A stretch of 64,000 nucleotides of DNA from Bacteroidota bacterium. GTDB lineage: Bacteria > Bacteroidota > Bacteroidia > Bacteroidales > Cfx3-03. The notes beneath the pieces are model-generated. The model had not been told where the DNA came from and made no database searches. It was given only the letters and a program-made list of their open reading frames with translations. Numbering within the stretch: position 1 is the first letter of the stretch; the number at the start of each line of letters is the position of its first letter. The stretch is from positions 1,541,105 to 1,605,104 of the forward strand of contig JACAUB010000001.1 of the NCBI GenBank assembly GCA_013390605.1, written 5' to 3'. The position numbers were made by a program, and so were the translations under genes. Below, in pieces: positions 63,912 to 64,000 of this stretch.

Positions 63912-64000
63912 TGTTATTTTTTTAAGAATGTAAAATTAAACTCATTTATTGATTTAACAAATTTGTTAAACCGAAATAAAGTAATTTAAGATATAATTTA

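Noticed and set aside
1-64000. Search for tRNA, rRNA, integrase, phage or plasmid genes
   Set aside because: None seen. The block at 26040-31007 and the region at 21-23 kb look like scars, but no intact recombinase is present.

Overview
The window reads as a piece of a Bacteroidota chromosome, most likely Bacteroidales or a neighbouring order. The evidence is two complete SusC/SusD pairs, each with an ECF sigma factor and a FecR anti-sigma factor, many lipoproteins and signal peptides, AT-rich spacers, and recurrent TAnnTTTG promoter elements in place of the -10/-35 type. A lone [FeFe]-hydrogenase maturase gene (hydE) suggests an anaerobic or facultative life, and a Fe-type superoxide dismutase suggests oxygen exposure. 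No rRNA, tRNA, CRISPR array or intact mobile element was seen.

Layout. 1-6.2 kb is housekeeping: a DEDDh exonuclease, a lipoprotein, sodB, an exported YhcH-type protein, aroK, and rlmD behind hydE. 6.4-11.4 kb holds two bicistronic units of poorly known envelope proteins, ending in a modular leucine-rich-repeat protein. 11.7-19.7 kb carries an alpha-2-macroglobulin lipoprotein with an intact thioester motif, a NamZ-like exo-muramidase and a membrane-anchored lysozyme-like protein, which together look like cell-wall defence or turnover. A GH172 gene follows. 20.9-23.3 kb is gene-poor and scarred: an inverted repeat, dispersed short repeats, a frameshifted gene remnant, a small lipoprotein and a 49-codon membrane peptide. 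23.3-31 kb has a subtilisin, a dienelactone hydrolase, a LytS/LytTR-type two-component pair, two tandem esterases and a decayed IS1634-type transposase. A 25-bp direct repeat bounds the 4.9-kb part from the two-component system to the transposase.

31-42.4 kb (minus strand) is polysaccharide utilisation locus 1: sigma factor, SusC, SusD, FecR, GH38 alpha-mannosidase. 43-45.9 kb has a zinc-ribbon membrane protein followed by an exported protein with a phospholipase C/nuclease-like core. 46.2-61.9 kb (plus strand) is locus 2: sigma, FecR, SusC, SusD, then an HGSNAT-like acyltransferase, GH89 alpha-N-acetylglucosaminidase, GH92 alpha-mannosidase, a divergent GH28 and a second HGSNAT-like protein. 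The two loci together point to a glycan rich in alpha-mannose and alpha-GlcNAc; the exact substrate cannot be read from sequence. The right edge has a class I aminotransferase and a DUF1573 protein.

The most interesting signal is in the two susC leaders. In both, a perfect TAnnTTTG element on the opposite strand starts on the first base of the susC start codon, and about 100 nt further on the same strand has a hairpin followed by a run of T. This predicts a roughly 100-nt antisense RNA over each susC leader, with the same geometry in two unrelated leaders. It resembles the DonS class of Bacteroides. All family calls rest on reading motifs by eye; no database search was possible.
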